In this document: piece by piece, positions 40,144 to 48,843 of the stretch
Numbering within the stretch: position 1 is the first letter of the stretch
How the letters are laid out: every line of letters starts with the position of its first letter
Source of the DNA: an uncultured Pseudomonadota bacterium
Lineage (GTDB): Bacteria > Pseudomonadota > Gammaproteobacteria > Methylococcales > Methylomonadaceae
Reading direction: 5' to 3'
DNA length: 64,000 nucleotides
Assembly: GCA_903834465.1 (NCBI GenBank)
Contig: CAILJB010000055.1
Location: 1 to 64,000 of the forward strand
Program-made: the position numbers and the translations under genes
The notes under the pieces: generated by a model
Seen by the model: the letters and a program-made list of their open reading frames with translations, nothing else
Told to the model about the DNA's origin: nothing
Databases searched by the model: none

Positions 40144-41243
40144 ATTCCACCTAAAATGACAGGGCGTTTTGCGCCTGTTACGGCTTGTAAATTTCCTGCT
40201 TTCTGATTAAGCGTTTGTTTTGCCAGCCATGCAAAGGCAATCGCTTCAACATGGTCGGGATGCAAGCCAAAATCTGCCGTTGATTGCACAGGACACCGCG
40301 CATTTTCAGTTAATAAACGCATCAAGTAAACATTATGAACCCCACCGCCGCAGACTAAAATTCGCGCGGTTTCAGGCGCAACCCGTTCGATGGCTTCACA
40401 AATAGTAATGGCTGTCAAATAACATAAACTTGCTTGCACATCTTCGGGTAAATAATTTTGCAATTCACATTGAGATTCGAGCCACGCTAATGAAAAATAA
40501 TCTACGCCGGTACTTTTTGGTGGCGGGGCGTGAAAATACGGCTCTTGTTTGAGCAAAGCAACTAACTCGAAATTCACTTCACCTGAGCTTGCCCACGCAC
40601 CTTCCGCATCGTAGCAATCGTTGCAATGTCTTTGTATCCATTGGTTTAACAACACATTTCCCGTACCTGTATCAAAACCAATCACAGATTTGTCATTATC
40701 TGCTGGTAAAATCGTGACATTGGCAATGCCACCGATATTGACAATACAGCGTGTTTCACTGGAGCAACGAAAAACAGCTTCATGAAAGGCGGGAACAAGT
40801 GGCGCACCTTGCCCACCTGCGGCTAAATCACGACGACGAAAATCAGCAATCGTCGTAATGCCCGTTCGTTCAGCAATGCAATTTGGATCACCAATTTGCA
40901 GCGAAAAAGGAAAACGTCCTGATGGCGCGTGATAAACCGTTTGACCGTGACTACCTATGGCAGTGATTGCGGTAGCGGATAACTTTTTCTTTTGCAACAA
41001 ATTTTTAACGGTGCTGGCAAATAATTGTCCTAACCGTATGTCCATTTCGCCGTAGTCTTGTAACAAAATTTGGGCGTTTGGCGCACTAAGCTGTTGCAAC
41101 TTACATTGAAGTTCAACAGAAAAAGGTAAATACTCAAAAGCAATGAGTTCAATATGGTTATCGCTTAAATTTACTAACGCCGCATCAATGCCATCGATGC
41201 TCGTGCCAGACATCAAGCCAATATAGAGTTCAGGAGGAGGCAT
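40119..41243 (-). CDS. anmK: anhydro-N-acetylmuramic acid kinase AnmK
   Basis: Phosphorylates and opens 1,6-anhydro-MurNAc to MurNAc-6-phosphate during cell-wall recycling. 374 residues of normal family length. N-terminal phosphate loop YIGLMSGTSIDGIDAALV, then GSHGQTVYHAP, NIGGIANVT, GFDTGTGNVL and the C-terminal VCGGGVHN. It is convergent with the ABC transporter. Together with mpl 2.4 kb away it forms a local peptidoglycan-recycling neighbourhood. Confidence 0.97.
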   Translation of the reverse strand: MPPPELYIGLMSGTSIDGIDAALVNLSDNHIELIAFEYLPFSVELQCKLQQLSAPNAQILLQDYGEMDIRLGQLFASTVKNLLQKKKLSATAITAIGSHGQTVYHAPSGRFPFSLQIGDPNCIAERTGITTIADFRRRDLAAGGQGAPLVPAFHEAVFRCSSETRCIVNIGGIANVTILPADNDKSVIGFDTGTGNVLLNQWIQRHCNDCYDAEGAWASSGEVNFELVALLKQEPYFHAPPPKSTGVDYFSLAWLESQCELQNYLPEDVQASLCYLTAITICEAIERVAPETARILVCGGGVHNVYLMRLLTENARCPVQSTADFGLHPDHVEAIAFAWLAKQTLNQKAGNLQAVTGAKRPVILGGIYNSGCKS

Positions 41244-41385
41244 TTTTAATCAAAGTAGTAGTCGTTTATACTGTGTATAGCAATAATATTACCTCAATAA
41301 GCGAAAGTTTTTTAAGAAGTACACAAATGAGTTTAACTTTTCAACCGTTAATCAAACCATCCGCTCACCAAATAACTAGATTTGC

Positions 41386-44300
41386 ATGAAAGCATCTGAT
41401 GTTTCTGCCGCAAAAAAATGCGGTTATTTTAAAAATTCTTTGCGCCACAAATTTGCCGCTATTTTTAGTGGTGTGTTATTAGTGATGATGATTTTTTTAG
41501 CGGGATTACTTTATCAACAAGAACGTGATTTTTTATATCAAGCGGCGGTGAATCAAAGTCGCACGCTCTCTTATACATTGGCAAGCAGTAGTGCAACCTT
41601 GATTTTAAGTCACGATGTGACGGGGTTAGCCGAAGTGTTACAAGGTTTTAACGATACGCCGGATTTAAATCGTGCTTACATTCTATCACTGACCGGTGAA
41701 GTATTAAGTTCAACGCGGACAAATGAAGTCGGCTTGTTTGTCAGTGACGCGCAAAGTCAGCGATTACTAAATAGTCAACCTATTCCGCAAGTTTTATTAG
41801 CGAATACGCATCAAACTGATGTGGCGACACCGATTTTTGCGGGTTCACGTCATGTGGCTTGGTCACGCGTTGAAATGCGAATGGATAGCGTGAATGCTAA
41901 TTTGCAATCTGTGTTAATTCGTGGCGTGATTATTATTGTATTTTTGGCGATATTGGTGGTGTTTATCGCGCTATTTTCAGCACGAAGAGTTACAAAACGC
42001 CTTAATGAATTAGTACATATTTTTACCGCTGTTGCACATGGACAACGTAACGTGCGTGCAAAAATCGTAGACAACGATGAAGTCGGTTTATTGGCGCAAG
42101 GCTTTAATACGATGCTCGATGAATTGTCTGCAACAGAGCATCAGCGTGAACAAATCACCTGTTTTTACGGTGCATGGATTGCCTGTAATAACGTCATTGT
42201 GCGCGAAACAAACGAAGAGGTATTACTCAATGAAATTTGCAATGTGATTGCAAAGCAAGTGCCGTTCAAATTAGTTTTGATTGGCATGGTGAATGAAGAA
42301 CAATGGATTGATTTTGTGGCAAGTAGTCATCCGGAATCAAGATATTTTAAAAATTTGCGGGTTTCGGTCAAGTCTACATTACCAGAAGGATGCGGGCCAA
42401 TAGGACAAGCTATTCGCGGCAACTGCCCCATTATTTTTAATGATTTATTAGATGAAGATGATTCTAAACCCTGGTGGGAAGCAGCGGAAGCAGAAGGTAT
42501 TCGTTCAAGCGCGGCATTCCCAATCTCTTGTGGTGGAAAAATTGTTGGCACATTCTCTTTGTATTCCACAGAAGTCGATTATTTTACAGCAGAATTGGTT
42601 AATTTAATTTGTGGTTTATCGCAAGATTTACGTTACGCATTGGAAAATTTAAAACGTAATAAATTACAGCTCATGCAAGATAATGAATTACGCATTGCAG
42701 CAGCGGCATTTGAATCACAAGAAAGTTTTATGGTGACGGATGCTAATAATATTATTTTACGCGTCAATAATGGTTTTACCGCATTAACGGGTTATACCGC
42801 TAACGAAGTGGTAGGGAAAAATCCGCGTTTGTTAAGTTCAGGACGGCACAGTAAAGAGTTTTACGAGACAATGTGGGAAACATTGCTAACAGAGCGTTTT
42901 TGGCAGGGTGAAATTTGGAACCGCAAAAGAAGTGGGCATATTTTCCCCGAATGGATTTGTATCACGGCAATCAGTAATTCCGCTGGCGAAATCATCAATT
43001 ACGTTGCCACCTCAAACGATATTAGTCAACGCAAAGCGGATGAAGATCGGATTCGCCAACTCGCGTTTTACGATGAACTGACAAAATTGCCCAATCGGTC
43101 ATTATTATTTCAACGCTTGAATTTAGCGTTAAACACTAGCCAACGTTATCAACGTCATGGCGCGTTAATCTTTTTGGATTTGGATCATTTTAAAATTCTC
43201 AATGACACTTTAGGGCATACGTTGGGCGATCAGTTATTGGTCGAAGTATCCGCTCGATTATTGCATTGTGTGCGTAATGTTGACACGGTAGCGCGACTAG
43301 GCGGCGATGAATTTATTATCATTTTGGAGCATTTAGATACAAATGAAATGGCGGCAGCGATGCAAGTACAAAGTGTTGCTGAAAAAATTCGCCGGGCCAT
43401 TGCCGAATGTTATTTGTTAAACGTCGATATTTCTGGTGATGGAATTACGTCCACAATTGAATATCACACATCATGCAGCATTGGTTTTGTGCTATTTTCG
43501 GGCGCAAATGTAACGGCAGACGATTTACTTAAATATGCCGATTTAGCGATGTACCACGCAAAAAAAATGGGGCGTAATCAAATCAGTGTATTTGCACCAG
43601 AAATGCAAAAAGCCTTGATTGATCGTACGCAACTCGAAGCGGATTTACGACAATCGCTTGTTAACGATAATGAATTTGTTTTGCATTATCAAGCACAAGT
43701 TGACGGTGATGGACATATTTTAGGTGCAGAAGCCTTAGTACGCTGGGAACATCCACAACGTGGACGTGTTAATCCGGCTGATTTTATTCCACTTGCCGAA
43801 GAAACGGGCATGGTAGTTGCGTTAGGAACATGGGTGTTGCGTACAGGCTGTGAAACCTTAGCGAATTGGGCAAAACAGCCCGAAACGGCGCAATTAAAAT
43901 TAGCGATTAACGTCAGTAGCCGTCAACTTGCTCAAGAAAGTTTTGTTGCACAAGTGAAGGAAATACTCGTTCAAACTGGTATCAATGCACAGTTACTTAA
44001 ATTAGAAATTACCGAAAGTATGGTGGTAAATAATGTCGATGATGCCATTGCAAAAATGCACGCACTTAAAGCACTCGGTGTTAGATTTTCAATGGACGAT
44101 TTTGGTACAGGCTATTCGTCATTGTCTTATTTGCAAAAATTGCCTTTGGATCAGTTAAAAATCGATCAATCGTTTGTACGAAATTTGTCGTTTGATAATC
44201 ATGATTCAGCGATTGTAAAAACCATTATCAACTTGGGGGACAATTTAGCATTAAATATTATTGCCGAAGGCGTTGAAACTCAAAAAGAATGTGATTATTT

Positions 44301-44400
44301 ATCTAATTTGGGTTGCCTTGTATTTCAAGGTTACTTTTTTGGTCGTCCTTTGCCGCTAAAAGAATTTGAACTTAGTGTTTTTGAGAAAAATGGTAAATAA
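41386..44400 (+). CDS. membrane GAF-PAS-GGDEF-EAL c-di-GMP enzyme
   Basis: 1004 residues: membrane segment (about 26-45), periplasmic domain (about 46-180), second membrane segment (about 183-205), HAMP, GAF (about 275-425), PAS (about 435-550), GGDEF (motif RLGGDEF near 640, I-site RNVD before it) and EAL (GAEALVRW near 781, DDFGTGYSSL, AEGVET, QGY). Both active sites look intact. The periplasmic region SSSATLILSHDVTGLAEVLQ is clearly related to that of the hybrid kinase at 22670, so the same stimulus class may feed two outputs. It is followed 20 nt later by an outer-membrane alginate-export-type gene. Confidence 0.92.
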   Translation: MKASDVSAAKKCGYFKNSLRHKFAAIFSGVLLVMMIFLAGLLYQQERDFLYQAAVNQSRTLSYTLASSSATLILSHDVTGLAEVLQGFNDTPDLNRAYILSLTGEVLSSTRTNEVGLFVSDAQSQRLLNSQPIPQVLLANTHQTDVATPIFAGSRHVAWSRVEMRMDSVNANLQSVLIRGVIIIVFLAILVVFIALFSARRVTKRLNELVHIFTAVAHGQRNVRAKIVDNDEVGLLAQGFNTMLDELSATEHQREQITCFYGAWIACNNVIVRETNEEVLLNEICNVIAKQVPFKLVLIGMVNEEQWIDFVASSHPESRYFKNLRVSVKSTLPEGCGPIGQAIRGNCPIIFNDLLDEDDSKPWWEAAEAEGIRSSAAFPISCGGKIVGTFSLYSTEVDYFTAELVNLICGLSQDLRYALENLKRNKLQLMQDNELRIAAAAFESQESFMVTDANNIILRVNNGFTALTGYTANEVVGKNPRLLSSGRHSKEFYETMWETLLTERFWQGEIWNRKRSGHIFPEWICITAISNSAGEIINYVATSNDISQRKADEDRIRQLAFYDELTKLPNRSLLFQRLNLALNTSQRYQRHGALIFLDLDHFKILNDTLGHTLGDQLLVEVSARLLHCVRNVDTVARLGGDEFIIILEHLDTNEMAAAMQVQSVAEKIRRAIAECYLLNVDISGDGITSTIEYHTSCSIGFVLFSGANVTADDLLKYADLAMYHAKKMGRNQISVFAPEMQKALIDRTQLEADLRQSLVNDNEFVLHYQAQVDGDGHILGAEALVRWEHPQRGRVNPADFIPLAEETGMVVALGTWVLRTGCETLANWAKQPETAQLKLAINVSSRQLAQESFVAQVKEILVQTGINAQLLKLEITESMVVNNVDDAIAKMHALKALGVRFSMDDFGTGYSSLSYLQKLPLDQLKIDQSFVRNLSFDNHDSAIVKTIINLGDNLALNIIAEGVETQKECDYLSNLGCLVFQGYFFGRPLPLKEFELSVFEKNGK

Positions 44401-44420
44401 CATGCCGCAGGGTGAAACTT

Positions 44421-45902
44421 ATGAAAAAAACACGACGTTTGCTTGCATTGAGCATAACAGGATTATTTTTAACTGCCGTTTATGCTGAGGAAAATCTGCC
44501 AGATGATAAAAGTTCGACGGCTATTGAACGTGTCGAAAAGGCATTTTACAGTAAAGATTGGCGCGAACTTCCCGATGAACAGCTAATTAACGCCAATAGA
44601 ATTAAATGGAATCGATTGGCGAAAGCGGCATTAAATCTGCCTGAATGGATGGAGTTTAGTTTAAGTCAGCGCACACGTTTTGAATCCAGTTCACACCCTT
44701 GGCGTAACGGTCAATCAAGTGAAATAAATGTACAAGTTCCATTGCAATCGCGTATGCGTTTAGGGGCAAATAACGAAAACTTTGGCTTTATTTTTGAAGG
44801 GCAAGATGCTCGCACAAATTTTAACGGTGCAAATCAATTTGCTGGCGACGCAATGATTGATACTTTTGATGTACTGCAACTCTTTACTTCCGCAACGTTA
44901 CAAAATATTGCAGGTACCGGTTTGCGTGGTAATGTGCATCTCGGACGATTTACAATGGACATAGGTTCAACACGGCTAATTGGGCGGGACGGCTTTCAAA
45001 ATAAAACGAACAGTTTTGAAGGCGGACATTTTTCACTCGTTACCGAAAATAAGTGGCAATTACGCACGTTTTTAATGTCGCCTGTGCAACGTTATCCAAA
45101 TCAAGCAGATGAAGGTAGCCGCAATCGTTTGTATTGGGGTGCTGATTTTGAAGGAAAACCCGCAGATTGGCTTAATTCGGAATGGTATTACATTGGTGTG
45201 AATGATAATAAATCTGCAATACACAAAGCATTTTCAGTATTTGGCACCCGCGCCCATCTTGCACCAATTAATCACTCAAATTTAAAAAAGGAGTTTGGGG
45301 CGTTGGATTACGATTTTGAAACAGCGGTAGAACTTGGTGAAACAGGGGTGCAAGATTTTTTTGCTTATACTGGACACGCAGAACTGGGTTATACCTTTAA
45401 TACGAATTGGTTTCCACGCTTGATGGCGGAATATGATTACTCAAGTGGTACGACAAATCCAAATGGGCGAATGAATCACACTTTTGATCGTTTGAGTGGG
45501 CAACGTGTCAATTTGTTTATTAGCAGCTTGTTTGGTCCGATGATTCAATCAAATTTGGAATATGGCGGTTTGCGTTTAGTTGCACAACCTACCGATAATA
45601 TTAAGCTAAATTTAAAACACCATGTTTGGTATTTAGCTGAAGCAAAGGATGCCATGTATAGCAGTAATATGCCTGGTTTTGCCAATTTGCAAGATAAAAC
45701 CGGCAATGCAGGACGTTATTTAGGACAGGATGTGGAATTATCAAGCAGCTGGTCGTTGCGTTCTAATTTAACATTAGAAGTGGGTTACGAGCATTGGTTT
45801 AAAGGCGATTATTTTTCCCGTTTACCCGCAAGTGCAGGTTTGCCAGTCGGTGGCGCGAAAGATACCGATTATTTTTATGTGAGCAGTGAAGTACGTTTTT
45901 AA
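44421..45902 (+). CDS. alginate-export-family outer-membrane beta-barrel
   Basis: About 493 residues with a signal peptide (cleavage near AVYAEE). The long beta-rich protein has family-typical phrases FSLSQRTRFESSSHPWRNG, LHLGRFTMDIGSTRLIGRDG and NRLYWGADFEGKPADW, and a C-terminal strand ending in Phe (FYVSSEVRF) as in barrel proteins. The family includes AlgE but is also found in species without alginate, so the substrate is uncertain. The ATG at 44421 has AGGGTG upstream. A GTG nine bases earlier is possible. It lies close behind a c-di-GMP enzyme gene, consistent with exopolysaccharide control. Confidence 0.82.
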   Translation: MKKTRRLLALSITGLFLTAVYAEENLPDDKSSTAIERVEKAFYSKDWRELPDEQLINANRIKWNRLAKAALNLPEWMEFSLSQRTRFESSSHPWRNGQSSEINVQVPLQSRMRLGANNENFGFIFEGQDARTNFNGANQFAGDAMIDTFDVLQLFTSATLQNIAGTGLRGNVHLGRFTMDIGSTRLIGRDGFQNKTNSFEGGHFSLVTENKWQLRTFLMSPVQRYPNQADEGSRNRLYWGADFEGKPADWLNSEWYYIGVNDNKSAIHKAFSVFGTRAHLAPINHSNLKKEFGALDYDFETAVELGETGVQDFFAYTGHAELGYTFNTNWFPRLMAEYDYSSGTTNPNGRMNHTFDRLSGQRVNLFISSLFGPMIQSNLEYGGLRLVAQPTDNIKLNLKHHVWYLAEAKDAMYSSNMPGFANLQDKTGNAGRYLGQDVELSSSWSLRSNLTLEVGYEHWFKGDYFSRLPASAGLPVGGAKDTDYFYVSSEVRF

Positions 45903-45905
45903 CAA

Positions 45906-46193
45906 ATGAGTTTCAAACCAGTTTTAGATTTTCACAATCAAACGATTGATAAATTGACCACACGAATTGCACAGCAAAAAGATTTGTTATCTGTTGTTCG
46001 AGATGTGTTGCCAACGAATTTAGCAGAACATACGCTGCATTGTGTGGTGCATGATACAACGTTGCTGATTTATACGGATGCGGCGATATGGTCATCGCAG
46101 TTACGTTTTCATAGCACAACGATTTTAGCGATAATTGCACCATTAGTTTCACAAACAATTAAACGTGTGGAAATTAGATTGTCGCGCACATAA
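45906..46193 (+). CDS. short DUF721 (DciA-like) protein
   Basis: 95 residues matching the DUF721/DciA core: VLPTNLAEHTLHCVVHDTTL followed by LLIYTDAAIWSSQLRFHSTT and a final basic strand (KRVEIRLSRT). DciA loads the replicative helicase DnaB in bacteria lacking DnaC. The typical E. coli-independent form is 130-170 residues, so this one is short. It begins 3 nt after the beta-barrel gene, but a shared function with it is not expected. Confidence 0.75.
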   Translation: MSFKPVLDFHNQTIDKLTTRIAQQKDLLSVVRDVLPTNLAEHTLHCVVHDTTLLIYTDAAIWSSQLRFHSTTILAIIAPLVSQTIKRVEIRLSRT

Positions 46194-46198
46194 TTATT

Positions 46199-46225
46199 TT
46201 TAAATGTAAACGATTCGCATTTAAA
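46199..46225. promoter_or_regulatory. inverted repeat upstream of the porin gene, possible operator
   Basis: TTTAAATG (46199-46206) and CATTTAAA (46218-46225) form a perfect 8-bp inverted repeat with an 11-nt spacer, about 50 nt before the porin start. The AAATG...CATTT arms resemble Zur-type metal-regulator boxes more than the Fur consensus, but the match is loose. No regulator is assigned. Confidence 0.35.
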
Positions 46226-46273
46226 TATATTTTTTGTTATGCTTGCCCCATAATTTTTATGGAGCAACGTATC

Positions 46274-47698
46274 ATGTTAAAGAAAAAAAATACTTTAAAG
46301 CTCAGTATTGTTAGCAGTCTCATCCTTAGTTCTATTCCCGCATTTGCGTTGGAAAAACCAAAAACTATGGAGGATATGTGGAAAATAATCGAAGCTCAAC
46401 AAAAACAAATCGAAGCTCTGCAAAACACAAAATCGCTTCCTGAAGACGTTCCCGTCAAAACAACCGCAACCAATGAAGTCAAAACACTGGAACGTAAGAC
46501 CGACGTTTTAAGTCAGGAGGTTGAGAAACTTCGCACTAATCTTGCTATTCCAGAAGAAGCTAAATATAAAAGTATGTATGGTTTAGGGCCTGCGGCATCG
46601 AAAGTTTATCAAGTGGGGAAAGGGCTTTCGATTGGCGGTTATGGTGAAGGAAGTTATCAAGCGAATGTTGCTGACAAAGGAAACGCACAAAATAACGCTG
46701 ATTTAGAACGTATGGTTTTATATATTGGTTATAAATTTACCGACAAAATTTTGCTTAACACTGAAATTGAATATGAACACGCCAGCACAGGTGAAGGCAC
46801 AGAACTCAAAGGCGAAGCAGAAGTGGAATTCGCTTCGTTAGATTTCTTTATTGACCCGATTGCAAACGTTCGTACCGGTTTGATGTTAATGCCAATGGGT
46901 TTGGTGAATCGTATTCATGAACCATTATTTTATTTTGGTAATCATCGCCCAGAAGTTGAACAACGTATTATTCCTAGCACTTGGCGCGAAATGGGCGCGG
47001 GATTGTTTGGGGCAATCACACCGAATTTAACATACACCGCGTATGTTACTAACGGTTTAAATGGGGTCAAAAGTACCTCTGCGGGTGGCACAGCAGGTTT
47101 TAGTTCGGATGGTATTGTTGAAGGACGTGGCGGCGGTAGTTTTTCAGCAGCAGAAAATTTCGGTTATACCGCTCGTATGGATTATGATCCCTCATTTGTA
47201 CCTGGATTAACCGTTGGTGCTTCGGGTTATGTGGGTAAATCTGGACAGAATCAACAATACCTTGGACAAAAAATTAACGCTTTTACACAACTTTATGAAA
47301 CACATGTGCAATGGAAATATCGCGGTTTGGAATTCAGAGCTTTAGGTTCATGGGGCTTTATTGGTGATGCCGCATTGCTTAGTGCCGCGAATGGACAAAC
47401 GATTGGTTCACAAAATTATGGTTACTACACAGAATTGGGTTATGACATTTTGCCTTTAGTTTTACCAAACACAACGCATTATCTCGCACCATTCGTACGT
47501 TATGAAAAATTGGATACGATTGCCAAAGCCCCAAATGGTTTTGCGGATGATTTAACGAAAGATTGGCAAATTTTCCAAGTTGGTTTGCAATATAAACCCA
47601 TTTCAAATGTCGTAATTAAAGCCGATTATCGAAACTATGTTCAAAAACAAGGCACGCATCCTGACGATTTCAATTTAGGTTTTGGTTTTATTTTCTAA
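46274..47698 (+). CDS. outer-membrane porin with N-terminal coiled coil
   Basis: About 474 residues. Signal peptide (cleavage near AFALEK), a coiled-coil segment (about 30-80, MWKIIEAQQKQIEALQ), then a beta-barrel region ending in the terminal Phe (DFNLGFGFIF). The barrel resembles phosphate-selective or other specific trimeric porins (EYEHASTGEGTELKGEAEVE, VNRIHEPLFYFGNHRPEVE). The ATG at 46274 has GGAG 9 nt upstream; the ATG at 46259 encompasses that site and is less likely. A palindrome lies upstream, and an FMN-binding protein and a membrane protein follow. The substrate is unknown. Confidence 0.82.
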   Translation: MLKKKNTLKLSIVSSLILSSIPAFALEKPKTMEDMWKIIEAQQKQIEALQNTKSLPEDVPVKTTATNEVKTLERKTDVLSQEVEKLRTNLAIPEEAKYKSMYGLGPAASKVYQVGKGLSIGGYGEGSYQANVADKGNAQNNADLERMVLYIGYKFTDKILLNTEIEYEHASTGEGTELKGEAEVEFASLDFFIDPIANVRTGLMLMPMGLVNRIHEPLFYFGNHRPEVEQRIIPSTWREMGAGLFGAITPNLTYTAYVTNGLNGVKSTSAGGTAGFSSDGIVEGRGGGSFSAAENFGYTARMDYDPSFVPGLTVGASGYVGKSGQNQQYLGQKINAFTQLYETHVQWKYRGLEFRALGSWGFIGDAALLSAANGQTIGSQNYGYYTELGYDILPLVLPNTTHYLAPFVRYEKLDTIAKAPNGFADDLTKDWQIFQVGLQYKPISNVVIKADYRNYVQKQGTHPDDFNLGFGFIF

Positions 47699-47724
47699 AA
47701 ATTATTTCAAGTTCGATTCGATTT

Positions 47725-47757
47725 AGGGATAACATTCGCGCAATGGATGTTGTCCCT
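47725..47757 (+). terminator. terminator or attenuator between porin and FMN gene
   Basis: AGGGATAACAT (47725-47735) pairs with ATGTTGTCCCT (47747-47757), 11 bp with one T:G pair, around an 11-nt loop. It is followed by the T-rich TCTTATTTT. Located between two same-strand genes, it may partly terminate porin mRNA and reduce expression of the downstream pair. Confidence 0.5.
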
Positions 47758-47778
47758 TCTTATTTTGGAGTTTTTACA

Positions 47779-48306
47779 ATGACACAAATAAATACATTAC
47801 TTTTTTTACTATTGTTTAGTCTCTCATCACTCAGTTACGCACAGATTTTTTACAGTAAATCGGAAGCGTTAGAGCTTGCTTTTGGCAAAGTGCAACTTGA
47901 AAACTTATCGCTCTTCCCCGAAGAAGCTGACATGGTAAAAATTCAACAATTAGCAAAAACGAAACTTGAATCGGGTTTGTTTACATTTTATGTTGGCAAA
48001 GACGGCGGCAAAATTTTAGGTTACGCCGCAATTGAAAGCGAAAACGTACGAACCAAACCCGAAACAGTGATGATTGTTTTAACGCCAGAAGGTGAATTAC
48101 GAAATGTATATTTATTGGCATTTCATGAACCGCCGGAATATATGCCGCCTGAACGTTGGTTTGAATCATTGTTAAAACATCCTTTGACAGATTTAGATTT
48201 TAGTAAAGGTGTCGATGGCATTTCTGGCGCGACATTAAGTACGCACTCTGCATTGAATAGCGTGCGGAAAGTGATGGCAGTTTATCAAGTAATGGTCAAA
48301 AAATAA
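47779..48306 (+). CDS. periplasmic FMN-binding-domain protein
   Basis: 175 residues with a signal peptide (cleavage near SYAQIF) and a C-terminal FMN-binding domain. The motif GISGATLSTHSALNSVR has the (S/D)GA(T/S)x(S/T) pattern in which ApbE attaches FMN to the final Thr/Ser in NqrC and RnfG. The ATG at 47779 is supported by GGAG 9 nt upstream; the frame extending 36 bases further 5' lies inside the hairpin. It overlaps the next gene by one base, coupling it to a four-helix membrane protein. It probably moves electrons across or along the periplasmic face. The partner substrate is unknown. Confidence 0.82.
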   Translation: MTQINTLLFLLLFSLSSLSYAQIFYSKSEALELAFGKVQLENLSLFPEEADMVKIQQLAKTKLESGLFTFYVGKDGGKILGYAAIESENVRTKPETVMIVLTPEGELRNVYLLAFHEPPEYMPPERWFESLLKHPLTDLDFSKGVDGISGATLSTHSALNSVRKVMAVYQVMVKK

Positions 48307-48809
48307 TGCGTTATTTTGTGAGTGGTGAACAGCAGCGAAAACTGTTGCTGAATGCGTTAGTGCTAATGTTTTTAGCGTATGTGGCATTACTTTGGATAAG
48401 CAACGGGATGATGTATTTTCATCGTATGGATTTAACTTTTGATTCTGTTGTAACGTATTATTGCGGTAATGAAGAGCAATTTGTTCCGGCGAAAAGTTAC
48501 GAAGGGATGCTCGAAGTGCTGCATTTTCATTTGTTTGCCATGGGAATGTTGGCGGTGACGTTGACGCATTTAATGCTGATGACTGAATTTTCGGTGCGCT
48601 TGAAGATTTGGTTAAGCAGTCTGACATTTTTTTCAGCGATTGCCGAAGAACTTGCAGGTTGGCTGGTGAGATTTGTTCATCCGCAATTTGCGTATTTTAA
48701 AATTGGGACGTTTTTACTTTTGGAAATTTCGTTGTTTGCGCTGATTGTGACAGTGACATGGTCGCTGCTAAGAGCAAGAATGCAAATGCAACGAAAGTCA
48801 GAAGGGTAG
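48306..48809 (+). CDS. four-helix membrane protein, possible heme-binding electron carrier
   Basis: 167 residues, not a family I can name. Four hydrophobic segments: about 14-36, 69-92, 97-119 and 128-152. His residues are well placed for heme within or at the ends of helix 2 (LHFHLFAMGMLAVTLTHLML), and another precedes helix 4 (FVHPQFAYF). Coupled to the preceding FMN-binding protein by a TAATG junction, it may be its quinol- or heme-dependent partner in the inner membrane, by analogy with flavoprotein/cytochrome pairs. The stop lies within a strong bidirectional hairpin shared with convergent hoxY. Confidence 0.6.
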   Translation: MRYFVSGEQQRKLLLNALVLMFLAYVALLWISNGMMYFHRMDLTFDSVVTYYCGNEEQFVPAKSYEGMLEVLHFHLFAMGMLAVTLTHLMLMTEFSVRLKIWLSSLTFFSAIAEELAGWLVRFVHPQFAYFKIGTFLLLEISLFALIVTVTWSLLRARMQMQRKSEG

Positions 48810-48834
48810 GGGTTCAAGATTTTGAACCCCTACC
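48805..48834. terminator. bidirectional terminator between the membrane protein gene and hoxY
   Basis: GGTAGGGGTTCAA (48805-48817) and TTGAACCCCTACC (48822-48834) form a perfect 13-bp stem with loop GATT, followed by AAAATTT. It lies between convergent genes and includes the stop codon of the plus-strand gene. It could also be a copy of a dispersed palindromic repeat, since such perfect stems are typical of REP-like elements. No second copy is seen in this window. Confidence 0.7.
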
Positions 48835-48843
48835 AAAATTTAA

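Noticed and set aside
46199-46225. Fur box
   Set aside because: Position-by-position comparison with the 19-bp Fur consensus gives fewer than half matches, so it is listed only as an unnamed operator candidate.
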